A stretch of DNA of 64,000 nucleotides from Paludisphaera soli (lineage in GTDB: Bacteria > Planctomycetota > Planctomycetia > Isosphaerales > Isosphaeraceae), in NCBI RefSeq assembly GCF_011064595.1, contig NZ_JAALJI010000029.1, positions 22,273-86,272 on the forward strand, given 5' to 3'. The stretch's first letter is position 1, and every line of letters starts with the position of its first letter. A program made the position numbers and the translations under genes. This document shows positions 61,782-64,000 of the stretch, piece by piece. The notes under the pieces were generated by a model. The model did no database searches and was not told the origin of the DNA. It worked only from the letters and a program-made list of their open reading frames with translations.

Positions 61782-62455
61782 CCGCCACGCCCAGCGGCCC
61801 CCCGTCGCGGCCGATCTCGCCGATCCGGCTGGGCGTCTGCGTCTCCGGGGGGGGCACGACGCTCCAGAACCTGCTGGACCGGATCGCCGCCGGCACGCTC
61901 GACGCCGAGATCGTCCGGGTCGTCGCCGGCCGCCCCGGCATCGCCGCGATCGCCAGGGCGGAAAAGGCCGGCCTGCCCGTCTCCGTCGCCGACTCGGCCC
62001 GGCAGCGGACCGACCTCGACGCCTTCAGCGCCTCGATCTTCGGCCCGATCCGGGAGAGCGGGGCGGACCTCGTCCTGCTCGCCGGCTTCCTCGCGCTGGT
62101 GAGGATCCCCGAGGACTTCAAGGGTCGGGTGGTCAACATCCACCCCGGCCTGATCCCCTCGTTCTGCGGCAAGGGGTATTACGGCGGGCGGGTGCACCAG
62201 GCCGCGCTCGACTACGGCGTGAAGGTCAGCGGCTGCACGGTCCACTTCGCCAGCGACGAGTACGACGAGGGGCCGATCATCCTCCAGAAGACCGTCCCGG
62301 TGCTCGAAGGGGACGACGCCCACGCGCTGGCCGCCCGCGTCTTCGAGGCCGAGCGCGAGGCGCTCCCCGAGGCGATCGCGCTCTACGCCGCCGGGCGCCT
62401 CCGCATCGAGGGTCGTCGCGTGCGGATCGTCCCGGCTTCCCCGGGCGGAAGATGA
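61778..62455 (+). CDS. purN: Phosphoribosylglycinamide formyltransferase
   Basis: A 225-residue enzyme that formylates GAR in purine synthesis using 10-formyl-tetrahydrofolate. The N-terminal motif is CVSGGGTTLQNLLD, where the standard form has GNGSN or GSGTN; NIHPGLIPSFCGKGYYGGRVH holds the catalytic Asn and His, and the catalytic Asp is in SDEYDEGPI. The IHPGLIPSFCGKGYYG form is a distinct PurN subgroup. It overlaps ileS as ATGA and its own stop overlaps the next gene as ATGA. With the purine phosphorylase nearby, the area is mildly enriched for purine metabolism. Confidence 0.9.
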   Translation: MTATPSGPPSRPISPIRLGVCVSGGGTTLQNLLDRIAAGTLDAEIVRVVAGRPGIAAIARAEKAGLPVSVADSARQRTDLDAFSASIFGPIRESGADLVLLAGFLALVRIPEDFKGRVVNIHPGLIPSFCGKGYYGGRVHQAALDYGVKVSGCTVHFASDEYDEGPIILQKTVPVLEGDDAHALAARVFEAEREALPEAIALYAAGRLRIEGRRVRIVPASPGGR

Positions 62456-64000
62456 CGACGAGCCCCGACCGCCGGCCGCTGGCGTGGGCCCTGATCGTCG
62501 GCCTCTGCGCCCTGGCGCTGGGGCCGGGCCTGGGCGCGGGCTCGCGGCTGTCGTACCACGAGGGCTTCGTGGCGCAGGGGGGCCGGGAGATCCTGGCCTC
62601 GGGCGACTGGTCGGCGCCGACGATCGGCGGCCGGCCCTGGCTGGAGAAGCCGCCCTTGCCTTTCTGGATGGTCGCCGCCGCGGGCGCGACCGTCGGCGGG
62701 GTCTCGCCCCTGGCGGCGCGGCTCCCCTCGGCGCTCGCCGCGACGGGCCTGGCGCTGGGCGTCGCGTACCTGGCCCGCCGTCGCTTCGGCGACCGGATCG
62801 CGCTCCTGGCCGGCGCGGTGCAGGCCACGACCGTCTGGGCCGTGATGCGAGGCCGGCTCGCCGAGGCCGACGTCACGCTCGCCTGCCTGTTCGTCTGGAC
62901 GATGGTCGCTTTCGACCGGGTCCGCGAGACCGAGGACGAGGCCGGCGACGAGCGCGACCCGCGGCGTCGGGCTCGCTGGCGCTGGGCCTTCTTCGCGCTT
63001 CTGGGGATGACTTCGCTCGTGAAGGGGATCGGCTTCGGCGAGGCCCAGGTCGCGGCGGCGGCGATCGCCACGCTCGCGTGGGACCGCCGGCCGGGAGCCT
63101 GGCGACGGTTCGTCCATCCGGCGGGCTGGCTGCTCGCGGCGGGCCTCTCGCTGGCCTGGCCGATCCTGATGGTTTCTCGCCACGGAGCCCGCGCGGCGTC
63201 GTTCTGGCTGATGCACGTCACGGACCGGTTCGGGGAGAGGACCGGTCACGGCGTCTTCGCGGGCGAGGGTCTGGGCGAGTACGCCGTCAACCTGCTGGTC
63301 CAGGGGCTCCCCTGGACGCCCTTCGCGATGTTCGGCGCCTGGCGGTCGATCGCGAGGGGCTCGGCCGGCGACCGCCTGCTGGCGTGCTGGGCGGTCCTGC
63401 CGCTGGTCCTGGTCTCGATCCCGGGCGGACGCAACGGGCACTACGCGATCTACACGATGATCCCCTGGTCGATCTGGGCGGCGATCGCGCTGGAGGCCCT
63501 GGGCGATCGCCTGGTCGCGATGGGACGCCCTCCCGCGCGGGTGCGTCGCCTGGCGTTCGTCGCGTTCGGCCTGCTGGCGGCGGCCTTAGGCGCGGGCTTC
63601 GGCCTGGTCGCCCCGCAGTACGAGCGGCGGGGCGCCGAGCCGGCCTTCTATGAGCGCGTCGCGTCCCTGGTCGGGCCCGACGAGCCGCTCGTCCTGGTCT
63701 ACGACGACTGGGACCGCGACCCCTATCCGACCCCCTTCGGCCCGATCCCGCACGACCTGGCGGTGCGGCTCTATTACCTCGGCCGCCCCGCCGTCTGGAT
63801 GCTCGACGAGCCGTCCGGGCCGATCGCACCCGCCCCCTCGGTCGCCGTGATCGGCCGCGACCGCGACCTCCCCGCGCTGGCCGAGGCCGGCGACGTGGAG
63901 GTCCTGGCCGAGGGCCCCGACGGCCGCTGGGACCGCACCTTCCGGCTCTTCCGCCTGCGACCGATGGGCGGAGAGATTTTCCCTTCCCCCCTGGTGGGGG
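62452..64000 (+). CDS. ArnT/PMT-like membrane glycosyltransferase (3' partial)
   Basis: The frame runs from ATG at 62452, overlapping the purN stop (ATGA), and stays open to the right edge, so the C-terminus is outside the window; at least 516 residues. It begins with a hydrophobic helix, then HEGFVAQGGREILASGDWSAPTIGGRPWLEKPPLPFW, matching the first periplasmic loop of dolichyl-phosphate mannosyltransferase/ArnT proteins, where Asp/Glu near the first helix is catalytic (here Glu in HEG). About nine or ten hydrophobic segments follow, including RLPSALAATGLALGVAYL and MTSLVKGIGFG. It probably transfers a sugar from a polyprenyl-phosphate donor to lipid A or another envelope acceptor. Confidence 0.78.
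   Translation, partial: MTTSPDRRPLAWALIVGLCALALGPGLGAGSRLSYHEGFVAQGGREILASGDWSAPTIGGRPWLEKPPLPFWMVAAAGATVGGVSPLAARLPSALAATGLALGVAYLARRRFGDRIALLAGAVQATTVWAVMRGRLAEADVTLACLFVWTMVAFDRVRETEDEAGDERDPRRRARWRWAFFALLGMTSLVKGIGFGEAQVAAAAIATLAWDRRPGAWRRFVHPAGWLLAAGLSLAWPILMVSRHGARAASFWLMHVTDRFGERTGHGVFAGEGLGEYAVNLLVQGLPWTPFAMFGAWRSIARGSAGDRLLACWAVLPLVLVSIPGGRNGHYAIYTMIPWSIWAAIALEALGDRLVAMGRPPARVRRLAFVAFGLLAAALGAGFGLVAPQYERRGAEPAFYERVASLVGPDEPLVLVYDDWDRDPYPTPFGPIPHDLAVRLYYLGRPAVWMLDEPSGPIAPAPSVAVIGRDRDLPALAEAGDVEVLAEGPDGRWDRTFRLFRLRPMGGEIFPSPLVG

Overview
The window is 64 kb of high-GC chromosomal DNA with the marks of a planctomycete, most likely of the Isosphaeraceae (Paludisphaera/Singulisphaera/Isosphaera type). 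The evidence is the DUF1800-DUF1501 gene pair, a BlaI/M56-peptidase pair whose sensor carries carboxypeptidase-like repeats, an EF-Tu with the altered switch I loop I associate with this phylum, a PEP-CTERM protein, an FHA-Ser/Thr kinase, a sigma factor with an N-terminal HTH extension, a fused CysN-CysC and a small very acidic protein. The family assignment is from memory, without any database comparison. I see no phage, transposon, insertion sequence, CRISPR array or strong compositional break; the window is mainly core chromosome.

Layout. 1-2.2 kb: small membrane and unknown genes (DUF2784, a BamE-like gene with a damaged start, DUF488) facing a PhoU gene. 2.4-8.5 kb: a probable operon blaI - M56 sensor - DUF1800 - DUF1501, led by a promoter that runs into a BlaI-type dyad. 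8.5-13.5 kb: reverse-strand FHA-zinc ribbon-kinase and two related secreted proteins. 14.2-16.8 kb: a multi-HTH sigma-70 factor facing a PEP-CTERM protein. 17.4-33.5 kb: the translation/transcription core, tRNA-Thr(TGT)-Tyr-Gly-Thr(GGT)-tuf, rpmG, tRNA-Trp, secE, nusG, rplK, rplA, rplJ, rplL, rpoB, rpoC. Several strong hairpins cut this cluster into segments, and rpoB and rpoC are separated by 556 bp that hold a terminator, a promoter, structured sequence and a T8 terminator. 33.6-40.2 kb: Uma2, a UDG-family protein, and a GntR-ABC ATPase-permease operon with an unusual permease fusion. 40.2-47.1 kb (reverse): secreted alpha/beta hydrolase, htpG, and a glucose dehydrogenase-GH15 pair. 47.4-49.5 kb: beta-hydroxyacid dehydrogenase-type reductase plus MFS transporter. 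49.6-52.5 kb: cysD-cysNC sulfate activation. 52.5-55.2 kb (reverse): topB and tRNA-His. 55.5-64 kb: Gfo/Idh/MocA oxidoreductase, acidic protein, TPR protein, purine nucleoside phosphorylase, ileS, purN and the start of a membrane glycosyltransferase.

How they work together. The central block supplies elongation factor, Sec translocon subunit, ribosomal stalk proteins and RNA polymerase. The thrU-tyrU-glyT-thrT-tufB order known from E. coli is preserved, and tRNA-Trp-secE-nusG-rplKAJL-rpoBC follows. ATGA-type stop/start overlaps couple M56-DUF1800, Uma2-UDG, reductase-MFS and ileS-purN-glycosyltransferase. The GH15 and glucose dehydrogenase genes, 29 bp apart, suggest release of glucose from a glucoside and its oxidation.

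I did not find a convincing wholly new multi-gene system. The best candidates for something undescribed are the rpoB-rpoC intergenic transcription unit, the three-HTH sigma factor, the ABC permease fused to a large soluble domain, and the divergent APS-kinase domain of CysNC.
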